A stretch of DNA of 5,379 bases from UBA4877 sp002399345 (GTDB lineage Bacteria > Bacillota > Thermoanaerobacteria > Thermoanaerobacterales > UBA4877), in contig DAIORT010000024.1 of the NCBI GenBank assembly GCA_036752905.1, forward strand, positions 1 through 5,379. The letters run 5' to 3'. Positions within the stretch are counted from its first letter, which is position 1. Each line of letters begins with the position of its first letter. This document shows, piece after piece, positions 5,184-5,379 of the stretch. The notes below the pieces were generated by a model. It was not told the origin of the DNA. It saw nothing but the letters and a program-made list of their open reading frames with translations, and did no database searches. The position numbers and the translations under genes are program-made.

Positions 5184-5379
5184 ATGCCTTGTCCTACAGG
5201 AACATTCTCTTATACTATAAGGTCAGGCGATACATTTTGGGTATTGGCACAAAGATATAATACTACGGTGGAAGCCATACAGCGGGTCAATCCGGGAGTT
5301 AATCCCAATAATCTTCAGATAGGCCAGGTAATATGTATTCCGGGTGGCACTACGCCTCCTCCTCCAGGAAGATGCCCCG
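5184..5379 (+). CDS. LysM-domain protein, 5' part (runs off the window)
   Basis: The visible 65 residues hold one complete LysM repeat (about 8-53), a module that binds N-acetylglucosamine-containing glycans such as peptidoglycan or spore cortex. Landmarks are YTIRSGDTFWVLAQRYN, a helix ending AIQRVNPGVNPNN, and the closing LQIGQVICIPGG. A proline-rich linker (TTPPPPGRCP) follows, so more domains, perhaps further LysM repeats, probably lie beyond the edge. There is no signal peptide. Together with the N-terminal Cys-Pro pattern (MPCPTGT), this recalls Clostridial proteins assembled on the spore from inside the mother cell, in the manner of SafA; that role is inference. ATG at 5184 is preceded by AAGGTGGTG (5168-5176), seven bases upstream. 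It lies 103 bp after the GH18 remnant. In Bacillus, LysM and GH18 occur fused in the cortex enzyme YaaH/SleL, so a shared spore-wall theme is plausible. Confidence 0.88.
   Translation, partial: MPCPTGTFSYTIRSGDTFWVLAQRYNTTVEAIQRVNPGVNPNNLQIGQVICIPGGTTPPPPGRCP

Overview
The window looks like a chromosome segment from a low-to-mid GC, probably spore-forming anaerobe of the Bacillota (Clostridia-like). The reasons are strong AGGAGG-type ribosome binding sites, frequent ATA and AGG codons, a 'stalk' (copper-amine-oxidase-like) plus GH18 protein remnant of the kind seen in Clostridia, and a signal-peptide-less LysM protein of spore-coat type. No genus can be named from the sequence alone.

Layout. 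Left end (1-640, minus strand): a MarR-family regulator (141-563) with a near-consensus promoter. A palindrome overlaps the -10 and the expected +1, as expected for autorepression. Downstream of it are a perfect 11-bp inverted repeat and the RBS and start codon of the next gene, which runs off the window. Positions 564-871 contain no convincing gene. Middle (872-4246, minus strand): a compact four-gene operon of ECF sigma factor, zinc-binding membrane anti-sigma factor, ABC ATPase and ABC-2 permease. Junctions are 1 nt, 4 nt and a 47-nt overlap, and RBSs are embedded in the preceding genes. A candidate ECF-type promoter (AAC core, 16-nt spacer, CGTA) lies just upstream of sigma. Right end (4279-5379, plus strand): a wrecked stalk-domain/GH18 gene split over three frames, then the 5' end of a LysM-domain gene with its own RBS and a possible sporulation-type promoter.

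How it works together (inference). The anti-sigma factor should hold the sigma factor at the membrane until an envelope signal releases it. Sigma would then transcribe its own operon, raising the level of an ABC-2 exporter. This parallels the Bacillus subtilis sigY-yxlCDEFG operon, but with a single zinc-finger anti-sigma in place of small membrane proteins. The degraded GH18 gene has lost its start codon and the segment that should carry the catalytic DxxDxDxE motif. Its surviving signal-peptide region now overlaps the probable sigma promoter. The most interesting points are the self-contained sigma/anti-sigma/exporter module, the pseudogene decay pattern and the regulatory palindromes around marR. 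I see no CRISPR array, tRNA, rRNA, riboswitch or intact insertion sequence.
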